Shown piece by piece: positions 45,401 through 54,611 of a stretch of DNA of 64,000 nt (position 1 is its first letter; each line of letters starts with the position of its first letter). The notes under the pieces were generated by a model, which ran no database searches, was not told the origin of the DNA, and worked only from the letters and a program-made list of their open reading frames with translations. The translations under genes were made by a program, and so were the position numbers. Origin of the DNA: Pseudomonas rhizosphaerae (GTDB lineage: Bacteria > Pseudomonadota > Gammaproteobacteria > Pseudomonadales > Pseudomonadaceae); NCBI RefSeq assembly GCF_000761155.1, contig NZ_CP009533.1:124001-188000 (forward strand). Reading direction: 5' to 3'.

Positions 45401-47545
45401 ATGATCAGTAACGAACTCAAAACCACCATCCAGGGCGCATACACGCGTTTTCTCGAAGCCAAGAGCCTCAAGCCGCGCTATGGCCAGCGTCTGATGATCG
45501 CCGAAATCGCCAAGGTGTTGGGCGACATCGCCTGCGACGAAGAAGGTCGCCGCACGGGTGATCCGGCAGTGGTGGCGGTCGAGGCGGGCACGGGTACCGG
45601 CAAGACGGTCGCCTACAGCCTGGCCGCGATTCCGGTTGCCAAGGCGGCCGGCAAGCGCCTGGTGATTGCCACGGCCACGGTTGCGTTGCAGGAACAGATC
45701 GTCTTCAAGGACCTTCCGGACCTGATGCGCAACAGCGGCCTGAGCTTCACCTTTTCCCTGGCCAAGGGCCGCGGCCGCTACCTGTGCCTGTCCAAGCTCG
45801 ACGTGTTGCTGCAGGAAGGCCATGCGCAGAGCGCGACCGCGCAGTTGTTCGAAGAGGAAGGCTTCAAGATCGAAGTCGACGAGGCGAGCCAGAAACTGTT
45901 CACCAGCATGATCGAGAAACTGGCCGGCAATAAGTGGGACGGCGACCGCGACAGTTGGCCGGTTGCCCTGGAAGACCAGCAGTGGTCACGCCTGACCACC
46001 GACCATAGCCAGTGCACCAGCCGCCATTGCCCGAACTTCCAGCAGTGCGCCTTCTACAAGGCACGTGAAGGCATGGGCAAGGTCGATGTGATCGTGACCA
46101 ACCATGACATGGTGCTCGCAGACCTGGCGTTGGGCGGCGGCGCGGTACTGCCCGATCCGCGCGACACCGTCTATGTATTCGACGAAGGCCATCACCTGCC
46201 CGACAAGGCCATCGGCCATTTCGCCCATTACAGCCGGTTGCGTTCCACGGCCGACTGGCTGGAAACCACGGCCAAGAACCTGACCAAGCTGCTGGCCCAG
46301 CATCCGCTGCCCGGCGATCTGGGGCGGTTGATCGAGCAGGTGCCGGAGCTGGCGCGCGAGATCAAGACCCAACAGCAATTCATGTTCAGCGCCTGCGAGC
46401 AACTGGCGGACTTCAAGCCCGGCGAAGACATGGAAGGCCGCGAGCGCCCGCGCCATCGCTTCGTTGGCGGTGTGGTCCCCGAGCACATGCGCGAAATGGG
46501 CATCGAACTGAAAAAGGGCTTTTCCAAGCTGACCGATCTGTTCACGCGCCTGAGCGAGCTGCTCAAGGAAGGCATGGACGGCGAAAAGAACGTCGGCATC
46601 GCCAGCCATCAGGCCGAGGAATGGTACCCGCTGTTCGGCAGTCTTCTGGCACGCGCCCAGGGGAGCTGGGAGCTGTGGACGGCGTTCACCGCCGAAGACC
46701 CCGAGGACAGCCCGCCCATGGCGCGCTGGCTGACCCTGGCCGACGGTGGCGCGCTGTACGATATCGAGGTCAATGCCAGTCCGATCCTGGCCGCGGAGAT
46801 GCTGCGTCGCAACCTGTGGAATGTTGCCTACGGTGCTTTGGTAACCTCCGCCACCCTGACCGCCCTGGGCAAGTTCGATCGGTTCCGCATGCGCGCCGGT
46901 ATTCCCAAGGCCTCGGTGACGGCGATCGTGCCCAGCCCGTTTCACCATGAGCAGGCAGGCGTGCTGCGCGTTCCCGACTTGCGCGCCGACCCCCGCGATG
47001 CGGCGGCGCACACGGCGGCCATCATCCGCGACCTGCCGGAGCTGGTGGAAGGCTATCGCGGATCGCTGGTGCTGTTTTCTTCGCGCAAGCAGATGCAGGA
47101 CGTGTTCGACGGCCTGGACCGCGACTGGCGCAAGCAGGTGTTCATTCAAGGCAACCTGTCCAAGCAGGAAACCCTGAACAAGCACAAGGCCCGTGTCGAT
47201 GGTGGTGACTCAAGCGTACTGTTCGGCCTGGCCAGTTTCGCCGAAGGGGTCGATTTGCCAGGTGCCTATTGCGAGCACGTGATCATCGCCAAGATCCCCT
47301 TTGCGGTACCCGACGATCCGGTCGAAGCAGCCTTGGCCGAGTGGATCGAGGCACGTGGCGGCAACCCGTTCATGGAGATCGCCGTGCCCGATGCCTCCCT
47401 GCGCCTGATCCAGGCCTGCGGGCGGTTGCTGCGGACCGAGCAGGACCGCGGCACCATCACGCTGCTCGACCGGCGCCTGGTGACCCAGCGCTACGGCAAG
47501 GCAATTCTCAATGCACTGCCACCGTTCCGCCGCGAGATTTCGTGA
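45401..47545 (+). CDS. dinG: ATP-dependent DNA helicase DinG
   Basis: DinG (714 residues) is a 5'-3' superfamily 2 helicase of the XPD type with an Fe-S cluster. It unwinds R-loops and D-loops during repair. Walker A is VEAGTGTGKTVAYSL near residue 62. The Fe-S cysteines lie at YLCLSK, QCTSRHCPNFQQCAF near 127-224. The Walker B is a DEGH box (VFDEGHHLPDKA) and a late motif VI is ACGRLLRTEQDRG. The LexA box upstream fits damage induction. Confidence 0.95.
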   Translation: MISNELKTTIQGAYTRFLEAKSLKPRYGQRLMIAEIAKVLGDIACDEEGRRTGDPAVVAVEAGTGTGKTVAYSLAAIPVAKAAGKRLVIATATVALQEQIVFKDLPDLMRNSGLSFTFSLAKGRGRYLCLSKLDVLLQEGHAQSATAQLFEEEGFKIEVDEASQKLFTSMIEKLAGNKWDGDRDSWPVALEDQQWSRLTTDHSQCTSRHCPNFQQCAFYKAREGMGKVDVIVTNHDMVLADLALGGGAVLPDPRDTVYVFDEGHHLPDKAIGHFAHYSRLRSTADWLETTAKNLTKLLAQHPLPGDLGRLIEQVPELAREIKTQQQFMFSACEQLADFKPGEDMEGRERPRHRFVGGVVPEHMREMGIELKKGFSKLTDLFTRLSELLKEGMDGEKNVGIASHQAEEWYPLFGSLLARAQGSWELWTAFTAEDPEDSPPMARWLTLADGGALYDIEVNASPILAAEMLRRNLWNVAYGALVTSATLTALGKFDRFRMRAGIPKASVTAIVPSPFHHEQAGVLRVPDLRADPRDAAAHTAAIIRDLPELVEGYRGSLVLFSSRKQMQDVFDGLDRDWRKQVFIQGNLSKQETLNKHKARVDGGDSSVLFGLASFAEGVDLPGAYCEHVIIAKIPFAVPDDPVEAALAEWIEARGGNPFMEIAVPDASLRLIQACGRLLRTEQDRGTITLLDRRLVTQRYGKAILNALPPFRREIS

Positions 47546-47659
47546 GCGCCCTTGCAGGCCAAGTAAAACAATTCTCTCCGGCGGGGCGGTTCCCAAAGCG
47601 CTGAATCGCTGAAACAATGCCCCGTCATTTTTTTCGCCGTGCGGTCGATGGGAGTCAGG

Positions 47660-48805
47660 GTGCAGATACAAGGTCACTTCGAACTGCAATTCGAAGCCGT
47701 ACGTGAAGCGTTCGCGGCATTGTTCGACAATCCCCAGGAGCGCGGTGCCGCGCTGTGCATCCAGATCGGCGGCGAAACGGTCGTCGATCTCTGGGCCGGG
47801 ACCGCCGACAAGGACGGTGCCGAGGCCTGGCACAGCGATACCATCCTCAACCTGTTTTCCTGCACCAAGACCTTCACCGCGGTAGCTGCCCTGCAACTGG
47901 TCGCCGAGGGCAAGCTGGCGCTGGACGTTCCGGTTGCCCAGTACTGGCCGGAGTTCGCTGCGGCCGGCAAGCAGTCGATCACCCTGCGCCATTTGCTCAG
48001 CCACCAGGCCGGCCTGCCGGCCCTGCGTGATCTGCTGCCACCCGAAGCACTCTACGACTGGCCACGCATGACCGCCGCGCTGGCAGCGGAAACTCCATGG
48101 TGGCGATCCGGTACAGGCCATGGCTATGCCGCCATCACCTACGGCTGGCTGGTCGGCGAGCTGTTGCGACGGGCCGACCAGCGTGGCCCTGGCGAGTCGA
48201 TCGTGGCGCGCGTGGCCAAGCCACTTGGTCTGGACTTTCACGTTGGGCTGGCCGACGAGGAGTTTCATCGTGTCGCGCACATTGCCCGTGGCAAGGGTAA
48301 TGTCGGCGACGAGGCAGCCCAGCGGTTGTTGCAGGTGACCATGCGCGAGCCGGCGGCAATGGCCACGCGCGCTTTCACCAATCCGCCCTCGGTGCTGACC
48401 AGCACCAACAAGCCAGAGTGGCGGCGCATGCAACAGCCAGCTGCAAACGGGCACGGCAACGCCCGCAGCCTGGCCGGTTTCTACACTGGCCTGCTGGATG
48501 GCAGCCTGCTCGAATCCGAGATGCTGGCGCAGCTTACCCAAGAGCACAGTTTGGGCATGGACAAGACCCTGATGACGTCGACCCGGTTCGGCCTGGGCTG
48601 CATGCTCGACCAGCCCCAGGTGGCCAACGCCACCTTCGGTCTAGGCGCAGGTGCCTTCGGCCATCCTGGCGCCGGTGGATCGGTGGGCTTCGCCGATCCG
48701 GAACATGATGTTGCCTTTGGGTTCGTCGTGAATACACTGGGCCCCTATATACTGATGGACCCTCGCGCGCAGCACCTGGTACGCGTTCTGCGTGGTTGCC
48801 TCTGA
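47660..48805 (+). CDS. Serine hydrolase of the beta-lactamase/esterase family
   Basis: A 381-residue serine hydrolase of the class C beta-lactamase / EstB-like family. The nucleophile motif SxxK is SCTK near residue 79, and a later HPGAGGSVGFADPE segment resembles the HxG third motif. The second motif, normally YxN, is not clear in GYAAITYGWL. It has no obvious signal peptide, so it is probably a cytoplasmic esterase and not a beta-lactamase. The GTG at 47660, after GGGAG (47650-47654), is preferred; starts at 47639 or 47648 are possible. Confidence 0.86.
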   Translation: MQIQGHFELQFEAVREAFAALFDNPQERGAALCIQIGGETVVDLWAGTADKDGAEAWHSDTILNLFSCTKTFTAVAALQLVAEGKLALDVPVAQYWPEFAAAGKQSITLRHLLSHQAGLPALRDLLPPEALYDWPRMTAALAAETPWWRSGTGHGYAAITYGWLVGELLRRADQRGPGESIVARVAKPLGLDFHVGLADEEFHRVAHIARGKGNVGDEAAQRLLQVTMREPAAMATRAFTNPPSVLTSTNKPEWRRMQQPAANGHGNARSLAGFYTGLLDGSLLESEMLAQLTQEHSLGMDKTLMTSTRFGLGCMLDQPQVANATFGLGAGAFGHPGAGGSVGFADPEHDVAFGFVVNTLGPYILMDPRAQHLVRVLRGCL

Positions 48806-48880
48806 AGCAATTGATCAGAAATCGACCAGCGGTCATCCGTTGGGCTATGCCTGCTCTACTCTATCAATCAATAATTTAGG

Positions 48881-48905
48881 CCGGTTTGTTAAACCGGTTT
48901 GTATT
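48881..48905 (+). terminator. Terminator after the esterase gene
   Basis: CCGGTTT and AAACCGG pair around GTT, followed by TTTGTATTT. It lies about 75 bases after the esterase stop and just before the OmpA lipoprotein gene. Confidence 0.7.
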
Positions 48906-48928
48906 TACCAACACCTTGTGGAACCACC

Positions 48929-49906
48929 ATGTCACCGAATAAATCCATCGCGTTTGCCTTGTGCCTGGCCGCTACCGGTTGTGCTCAAACTCCCCAGGAT
49001 TCCTCGGCCCAGGGCGGGCATAGCTGGTGGCCATTTGGCCGTGACGCAGTTGCCAGCAAGGCGGCTGACAAGGAAGTCGAGCAGGCCATCACCGAGAAGG
49101 TGGCCAAGGCCGATTCCAAGTCCGACAGCGAAAGCCGCTGGTGGTGGCCGTTCGGCGCCAGCAGCACGCCCGCCCAGGCCAAGGTTGCCGAAGTGCCCAA
49201 GGTCGACCCCAAGGTCACCCAGGCCTGGCTGGACGCCTATGAGCCCAAGCTGCGCGAAGCGATCAAGGACAGCAAATTCGAGCTCGAGCGTCGCGAAGAC
49301 CTGCTGGTGATCACCGCGCCGGTCGACTCTTCGTTCAACCCGGATCGCCCCTCGATGCTGCTGCCGATCAGCCTCGGCCCGATCACCCGCGTGGCCAAGG
49401 CCATCGACGCCGACCACAAGACCGCCGTATTGGTCCTGGGCCACGCCGACACCAGCGGCGCCGCGCCGTTGAACCAGAAACTGAGCCAGGAGCGCGCGCA
49501 GTCGATCGCTTCGATCTTCCGCCTCAGCGGTCTGCAGCGTGACCGCCTGATGCTGCGTGGCATGGGCTCGGTCATGCCGCGCGCCGCCAACGACAGTGTC
49601 GAGGGTCGCTCGCTGAACCGCCGTGTGGAAATTCTCCTGACCCCGCAGAACACCATGCTGGCCCTGCTGGCCAAGTACAACCAGCCGACTTTCACCGCCG
49701 CTGAAATGCTTGCCACCCAAGACGTCAAGGCCGTGCCTGCACCGGTTGCCAAGCCTGCTGCCAAAGCTCCAGCCAAGGCTGCAGCGAAAAAAACCGCCGC
49801 CAAGCCTGCCGTGGCCAAGAAAGCCGCACCGGCTGCCAAGAAAACCGAAGCCAAGAAGGCTGTTGCCAAAAAAGCTGTGAGCAACGACCAGGCCAAGGCG
49901 CACTGA
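48929..49906 (+). CDS. OmpA-family lipoprotein with Lys/Ala/Pro-rich tail
   Basis: A 325-residue protein in three parts: a signal with an LAATGC lipobox (Cys near 17), an OmpA peptidoglycan-binding domain (about residues 130-245, including [24 protein letters not shown] and [10 protein letters not shown]), and a basic tail from about 270 to the end made of Lys/Ala/Pro repeats like those of histone H1 or AlgP. Two WWPFG segments (near 31 and 71) flank a charged linker. The tail would carry strong positive charge into the periplasm. pdxH follows after 16 bases. Confidence 0.85.
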   Translation: MSPNKSIAFALCLAATGCAQTPQDSSAQGGHSWWPFGRDAVASKAADKEVEQAITEKVAKADSKSDSESRWWWPFGASSTPAQAKVAEVPKVDPKVTQAWLDAYEPKLREAIKDSKFELERREDLLVITAPVDSSFNPDRPSMLLPISLGPITRVAKAIDADHKTAVLVLGHADTSGAAPLNQKLSQERAQSIASIFRLSGLQRDRLMLRGMGSVMPRAANDSVEGRSLNRRVEILLTPQNTMLALLAKYNQPTFTAAEMLATQDVKAVPAPVAKPAAKAPAKAAAKKTAAKPAVAKKAAPAAKKTEAKKAVAKKAVSNDQAKAH

Positions 49907-49922
49907 TGCAAGGATCGATGCC

Positions 49923-50570
49923 ATGACGCAAGCCCTGGCCGACATGCGCCGTAGCTACACCCGCGATGGCCTGGACGAAGCGCAAGCGCCGTCCGAGCCT
50001 TTCGCGCTGTTTCGCCAGTGGTTCGCCGATGCGGTCGACACCGAACAGGCGCCGGTGGAAGCCAACGCGATGACGCTGGCGACCGTCGACGCCGACGGCC
50101 GTCCGCATTGTCGCGTACTGCTGCTCAAGGGCCTGGATGAACAGGGCTTCACCTTCTTCAGCAACTACGACAGCGCCAAGGGCCAGCAGCTGGCAGAACG
50201 GCCGTTTGCGGCCATGACCTTCTTCTGGCCTACCCTGGAGCGGCAAGTCCGCATCGAGGGGCGGGTGAGCAAGGTCAGCGCGGCCGAGTCCGACGCCTAT
50301 TACCAGGTCCGCCCACTGGGCAGCCGTCTGGGGGCCTGGGCGTCGCCGCAGAGTCAAGTCATAGCCGACCGAGGCGAACTGGAGGCGCTGCTCCAGGCTA
50401 CCGAGCAACGCTTCAGTGGTACCGAGCCGCAGTGCCCTGAGCACTGGGGCGGTTATCGTCTTGTGGCTGATCGCATCGAGTTCTGGCAGGGGCGACCCAG
50501 TCGCCTGCACGACCGCCTCAACTACCGCCTCGACGCCGGTTCGTGGATTCGCGAACGCCTGGCTCCCTGA
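49923..50570 (+). CDS. pdxH: Pyridoxamine 5'-phosphate oxidase PdxH
   Basis: PdxH (215 residues) oxidises pyridoxine- or pyridoxamine-phosphate to pyridoxal 5'-phosphate using FMN. The FMN-binding [24 protein letters not shown] region near residue 43, the [13 protein letters not shown] segment near 79, and the C-terminal signature RLHDRLNYR...WIRERLAP are all intact. It lies close after the OmpA lipoprotein gene and may be read from the same transcript. Confidence 0.97.
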   Translation: MTQALADMRRSYTRDGLDEAQAPSEPFALFRQWFADAVDTEQAPVEANAMTLATVDADGRPHCRVLLLKGLDEQGFTFFSNYDSAKGQQLAERPFAAMTFFWPTLERQVRIEGRVSKVSAAESDAYYQVRPLGSRLGAWASPQSQVIADRGELEALLQATEQRFSGTEPQCPEHWGGYRLVADRIEFWQGRPSRLHDRLNYRLDAGSWIRERLAP

Positions 50571-50734
50571 CCGGCTCTGACCTTTTGCCACTGGGCGTTG
50601 TCCAGACGTTCAGTGGTTAGTCGAGCATCCCGGCCTGCGTCTATCCTATCTGACGTAAAATTTTATAGACCGTGTCGTGACAGCCGTCGGCCTGCGGCGT
50701 CTAATGTACACATGTCCCATGGAGTCCTGCCAAA

Positions 50735-51199
50735 ATGCGCAAGTCAGTTCTGTTAGTTGCCTGCTTCACCACAATGTCCCTGCTGCTGGGCGGGTGTGCC
50801 TCCAATCTGTCGGGCGACTCCTACTCGCGCGATGAAGCGCGCCGCGTGCAAACCGTGCGCATGGGCACCATCGAGTCGCTGCGTCCGGTCAAGATCGAAG
50901 GCACCAAGACGCCAATCGGTGGCGGCGCAGGCGCCGTGGTCGGTGGTGTCGCCGGCAGCGCGGTAGGCGGTGGCCGTGGCAGCATCGTCGCTGCCGTGAT
51001 CGGTGCCGTGGCCGGTGGCCTGTTGGGCTCGGCGACCGAGGAAGGTTTCACCCGCACCCAGGGCGTCGAAATCACCGTTCGTGAGGATGACGGCAGCATG
51101 CGTGCCTACGTTCAGGCCGTGCAGGAAAACGAAGTGTTCCGCGTCGGCGAGCGCGTACGCATCATGACGGTAGACGGCACCAGCCGCGTTTCGCACTAA
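50735..51199 (+). CDS. Glycine-zipper lipoprotein (SlyB-like)
   Basis: A 154-residue outer-membrane lipoprotein with lipobox LLLGGC (Cys near 21) and a glycine-zipper two-TM region (GGGAGAVVGGVAGSAVGGG through VIGAVAGGLLGSATEEG, about 63-100), followed by a beta-rich C-terminal part. This is the SlyB / 17-kDa antigen type, which is commonly controlled by envelope-stress systems. The 5' gap (50571-50734) is long and AT-rich near 50655, consistent with a dedicated promoter. A strong terminator follows. Confidence 0.87.
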   Translation: MRKSVLLVACFTTMSLLLGGCASNLSGDSYSRDEARRVQTVRMGTIESLRPVKIEGTKTPIGGGAGAVVGGVAGSAVGGGRGSIVAAVIGAVAGGLLGSATEEGFTRTQGVEITVREDDGSMRAYVQAVQENEVFRVGERVRIMTVDGTSRVSH

Positions 51200-51214
51200 G
51201 CGGATCCTGCTACG

Positions 51215-51241
51215 AAAAAACCGGCCTTGGCCGGTTTTTTC
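51215..51241. terminator. Bidirectional terminator after the glycine-zipper gene
   Basis: AAAACCGGCC and GGCCGGTTTT pair perfectly around TT, with A and T tracts on both sides, between convergent genes. Confidence 0.92.
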
Positions 51242-51260
51242 ATGCCTGCGGATTGGCCGT

Positions 51261-52877
51261 TTAAGCCGACTGCAGGCCGAGGATGTCGCGAACAACGGCT
51301 TCGGCGATGCGCACGCCGTCCACGCCTGCGGACAGGATCCCGCCCGCATAGCCAGCGCCTTCACCGGCCGGGAACAGGCCCTTGAGGTTGAGGCTCTGGT
51401 AGTCGGCACCGCGGGTGATGCGCAGGGGCGAGGACGTACGGGTCTCGATACCGGTCAGCACGGCATCGTGCATCGAGAAGCCCTTGATCTGCCGTTCGAA
51501 TGCCGGCAGGGCTTCGCGAATCGCCTCGATGGCGAAGTCAGGCAGCGACAAGGCGAGGTCGCCGAGAGTAACCCCTGGCTTGTAGGAAGGCTCGACGCTG
51601 CCCAGTGCAGTAGAGGGCTTGCCGGCAACGAAGTCACCCAGCAACTGAGCCGGGGCCTGGTAGTTGCTGCCGCCCAACAGGTACGCCGTGGATTCCAGCT
51701 GCTCCTGCAGTTCGATCCCGGCCAGCGGTCCGCCCGGGTAGTCCTGCTCCGGCGTGATGCCGACGACGATGCCGGAGTTGGCGTTGCGCTCGTTGCGCGA
51801 GTACTGGCTCATGCCGTTGGTGACCACGCGACCGGGTTCGGACGTGGCGGCGACCACGGTGCCGCCGGGGCACATGCAGAAGCTGTAGACCGAACGGCCA
51901 TTCTTGGCGTGGTGCACCAGCTTGTAGTCGGCCGCGCCCAGCTTCGGATGCCCGGCGTATTTGCCCAGCCGGGCCCGGTCGATGATGCCCTGTGGATGCT
52001 CCACGCGAAAACCGATGGAGAACGGCTTGGCTTCCATGAACACCTTGCGCGCATGCAGCATGCGGAAGGTATCCCGGGCGCTGTGTCCCAGGGCCATGAC
52101 TACGTGGTTGGCGTGCAGTTGCTCGCCGCTTTCCAGCACCACGCCTTGCAGCCGTTCGCCATCGACCAGCAGGTCGGTAACCTTCTGCTCGAAGCGTATC
52201 TCGCCACCCAGGGCGATGATCTGCTGGCGCATGTTCTCGACCATGCCGGTGAGACGGAAAGTACCAATGTGCGGCTTGCTGACGTAGAGGATCTCTTCGG
52301 GCGCGCCGGCCTTGACGAACTCGTGCAGAACCTTGCGGCCATGGTGTTGCGGGTCCTTGATCTGGCTGTAGAGCTTGCCATCGGAGAAGGTGCCAGCGCC
52401 GCCCTCGCCGAATTGCACGTTGGACTCGGCATTGAGCACATTCTTGCGCCACAGGCCCCAGGTGTCCTTGGTGCGCTGGCGCACTTCCTTGCCGCGCTCG
52501 AGCACGATGGGCTTGAAGCCCATCTGCGCCAGCAGCAGGGCGGCGAAGATCCCGCAGGGTCCGAAGCCGACCACCAGAGGCCGCTGGGCGTAGTCCTGCG
52601 GCGCGTGCCCGACCACCTTGTAGCTGACGTCCGGGGCCACGTTGACATTGTGGTCATCGACGAAACGCTCGAGCACGTCGGCTTCGCCGTTCACTTGCAG
52701 GTCGATGGTGTAGATGAACTGCAGTTCGCTGTTCTTCTTGCGCGCATCGTAGCTGCGCTTGAACAGGGTGAAGTCCAGCAGGTCGGCGTCGGCGATGCCC
52801 AGGCGCTGCACGATGGCAGGACGCACGGCGTCGTCGGAATGGTCCAGGGGCAACTTGAGTTCGGTGATTCGTAGCAT
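51261..52877 (-). CDS. FAD-dependent oxidoreductase (unknown substrate)
   Basis: A 538-residue FAD-dependent dehydrogenase family protein. It has an N-terminal extra domain (1-95), a dinucleotide-binding fold (VVGFGPCGIFAALLLAQMGFKPIVLERG near 105-133), and a large substrate region including FCMCPGGTVVAATSEPG and a C-terminal GLFPAGEGAGYAGGILSAGVDGVRIAEAV that binds FAD. It is annotated in many bacteria only as an NAD(P)/FAD-dependent oxidoreductase. The ATG at 52877 is chosen; the longer frame upstream overlaps the intergenic region and is unsupported. Confidence 0.86.
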   Translation of the reverse strand: MLRITELKLPLDHSDDAVRPAIVQRLGIADADLLDFTLFKRSYDARKKNSELQFIYTIDLQVNGEADVLERFVDDHNVNVAPDVSYKVVGHAPQDYAQRPLVVGFGPCGIFAALLLAQMGFKPIVLERGKEVRQRTKDTWGLWRKNVLNAESNVQFGEGGAGTFSDGKLYSQIKDPQHHGRKVLHEFVKAGAPEEILYVSKPHIGTFRLTGMVENMRQQIIALGGEIRFEQKVTDLLVDGERLQGVVLESGEQLHANHVVMALGHSARDTFRMLHARKVFMEAKPFSIGFRVEHPQGIIDRARLGKYAGHPKLGAADYKLVHHAKNGRSVYSFCMCPGGTVVAATSEPGRVVTNGMSQYSRNERNANSGIVVGITPEQDYPGGPLAGIELQEQLESTAYLLGGSNYQAPAQLLGDFVAGKPSTALGSVEPSYKPGVTLGDLALSLPDFAIEAIREALPAFERQIKGFSMHDAVLTGIETRTSSPLRITRGADYQSLNLKGLFPAGEGAGYAGGILSAGVDGVRIAEAVVRDILGLQSA

Positions 52878-52945
52878 GACAGGTCCAAAGATCCGGGCGC
52901 GCCCCGGGGGCATAACAGAACCCGGCATTATAAACGCGATGCGCT

Positions 52946-52973
52946 GTCCGGCGTCAGGTAAAAAACGCCGGAC
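52946..52973 (-). terminator. Hairpin after the COG3650 lipoprotein gene
   Basis: GTCCGGCG and CGCCGGAC pair around a 12-base loop, just downstream of the lipoprotein gene on the - strand. On that strand the loop begins TTTTT. Termination is plausible but not certain. Confidence 0.5.
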
Positions 52974-52981
52974 GGTTTGGC

Positions 52982-53659
52982 CTACTGGTTGCGCGCCCCG
53001 CCGAAGGTGGCGCAACCGCGCTGTACTTCGCCGTTCACGCGCAATTCAGCGGCCAGGAACTGTACACCCTGGTTGCGTTGATCGACGCAGCGCTGCGGTG
53101 CCACCCACAGCTCGATGCGCTGGTTGTTGGCTTCGGTGGAAAGGTTGAAGCGGCCGCCGCCGACCTGTTCTTCGACGTAGGGCAAGGCCAGAGGCGCCTG
53201 GCCTTCGCGATCCACGACCATGCCCTGGCCGGTGACCTTGACCTGCCAGCGCGGGGACTCGCCACCGGCGCTCAGGCTGGAGAGTTTGAAGTCCGGGTCT
53301 TTGCAGGCCGCCAGCGAGCGGTCGAGTCGATATAACTGGTGCAAGCGCAGCTGGCCGTCGGTGCCGCCGTTGGTGCTGGCATCGAAACGTCCGCGCAGGT
53401 CGGCGTAGACCACAGGGCGGTCGCCGGCCAGCTGCGACGCTTCCTGCAGAACCCCGGTGCCATTGCTGTCGGTGACCGCGTAGCGGCGCGGGTCGCCGCA
53501 GGGTTGGAAGAACAGCCGGCCGTTGTCACCTTGCAGCGCGCCTTGCATGCGGGTGAGGCCTGCAGTGGAAGGGGCGTCGGGTGCACGGTTGAACGGCGAT
53601 TGGCAGCTGGCGAGCAGCGGTAGCAGGGCAACGATGGCGAGGGAGCGGGGCAGGTGCAT
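52982..53659 (-). CDS. COG3650-like lipoprotein
   Basis: A 225-residue envelope lipoprotein with signal peptide and lipobox PLLASC (Cys near 20). The mature protein has two beta-rich parts: residues 40-110 around GRLFFQPCGDPRRYAVTDS, and 140-215 around WQVKVTGQGMVVDREGQAPL and the C-terminal RGCATFGG. It matches the uncharacterised COG3650 family. The ATG at 53659 gives a 7-base gap to AGGAG; one codon earlier is also possible. Confidence 0.78.
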   Translation of the reverse strand: MHLPRSLAIVALLPLLASCQSPFNRAPDAPSTAGLTRMQGALQGDNGRLFFQPCGDPRRYAVTDSNGTGVLQEASQLAGDRPVVYADLRGRFDASTNGGTDGQLRLHQLYRLDRSLAACKDPDFKLSSLSAGGESPRWQVKVTGQGMVVDREGQAPLALPYVEEQVGGGRFNLSTEANNQRIELWVAPQRCVDQRNQGVQFLAAELRVNGEVQRGCATFGGARNQ

Positions 53660-53748
53660 CATGGGTCTCCTGAACGATGGAGGCACGGTAGCACAGGGGG
53701 CGTGAAAAGCGTGTTCACGGGGGATTTTGTGTCGGTAATGCTGGCCTC

Positions 53749-53801
53749 TTCGCGGCCACGGACCGCTCCCATAATTTGTGGGAGCGGTCCGTGGCCGCGA
53801 A
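53749..53801. repeat. REPIN: perfect 23-bp inverted REP pair
   Basis: The arms at 53749-53771 and 53779-53801 are exact inverted copies around a 7-base loop, with the Pseudomonas REP core GTGGGAGCGGTCC (or its complement) and GCGAA ends. It lies between the COG3650 gene and the livF gene. Confidence 0.9.
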
Positions 53802-53840
53802 AAGGGCGGCGCGCAGGGTCTGGCGCGCCGCGGTGATGCT

Positions 53841-53867
53841 TTCGCGGCCGATGACCGCTCCCACAGG
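53841..53867. repeat. Third REP copy
   Basis: TTCGCGGCCGATGACCGCTC then CCACA is a diverged single copy of the REP found 40 bases earlier, in the same orientation as the left arm. It lies in the livF 3' region. Confidence 0.75.
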
Positions 53868-53909
53868 TGGTGTGAAAGTGTGGTCGCCCGTGGGGGCGGA
53901 GCAGATTAA

Positions 53910-54611
53910 TCAACCGCCCAGGTAGGCCTCACGCACCTTGGGGTCGGTGAGCAGGGTTTCGCCAGTGCCTTGCATCACCACCCGGCCGTTTTCCAGCACG
54001 TAGGCCCGGTCGGCGATCTTCAGGGCCTGATTGGCGTTCTGCTCGACCAGGAACACGGTCACGCCGTCACGGCGCAACTGCTCGATGATGTCGAAAATCT
54101 GCTGAATGATGATCGGTGCCAGGCCCAATGAAGGCTCGTCGAGCAACAGCAGCTTGGGTTTGCTCATCAGCGCGCGTCCGATGGCCAGCATCTGCTGTTC
54201 ACCGCCGGACATGGTCCCGCCCCGCTGGTTGAAGCGCTCCTTGAGCCGCGGGAACAAGCCCAGGACCTTGTCCATCTGCTCCTGATAGTCGCCCTTGTCG
54301 GTGAAGAACCCGCCCATGGCGAGGTTCTCCTCGACGGTCAGGCGGGCGAACACCCGGCGGCCTTCGGGCACCACGGCAATGCTCTTGCGCATGATCACCG
54401 CAGACTCCTGCCCCACCAGCTCCTCGCCCATGTAGCGAATGCTGCCTGAATGCGCCCGTGGCGAGCCGCACAAGGTCATCAACAGGGTCGACTTGCCTGC
54501 GCCGTTGGCACCGATCAAGGTAACGATCTCGCCCTGGCGAACCTCCACGTTGATCCCATGCAACGCCTGGATCTTGCCGTAGAACGTGGAAACGTTTTCG
54601 AACTGCAGCAT
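53910..54611 (-). CDS. livF: Branched-chain amino acid ABC transporter ATPase LivF (BraG)
   Basis: LivF (233 residues) is one of two ATPases of the high-affinity branched-chain amino acid importer. It has Walker A GANGAGKSTLLMTL near residue 35, the family signature MSGGEQQMLAIGRAL near 134, Walker B LLLLDEPSLGLAP near 154, and a switch His near 190. It follows livG directly (the ATG is one base before the livG stop region), so it is last in the operon. Confidence 0.95.
   Translation of the reverse strand: MLQFENVSTFYGKIQALHGINVEVRQGEIVTLIGANGAGKSTLLMTLCGSPRAHSGSIRYMGEELVGQESAVIMRKSIAVVPEGRRVFARLTVEENLAMGGFFTDKGDYQEQMDKVLGLFPRLKERFNQRGGTMSGGEQQMLAIGRALMSKPKLLLLDEPSLGLAPIIIQQIFDIIEQLRRDGVTVFLVEQNANQALKIADRAYVLENGRVVMQGTGETLLTDPKVREAYLGG

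Noticed and set aside
47660..48805. Beta-lactamase giving antibiotic resistance
   Set aside because: The fold family matches, but no signal peptide or clear YxN motif is seen; an esterase is more likely.
49720..49906. AlgP-like DNA-binding regulator
   Set aside because: The Lys/Ala/Pro tail is similar, but it is fused to a signal peptide and OmpA domain, so AlgP itself is excluded.
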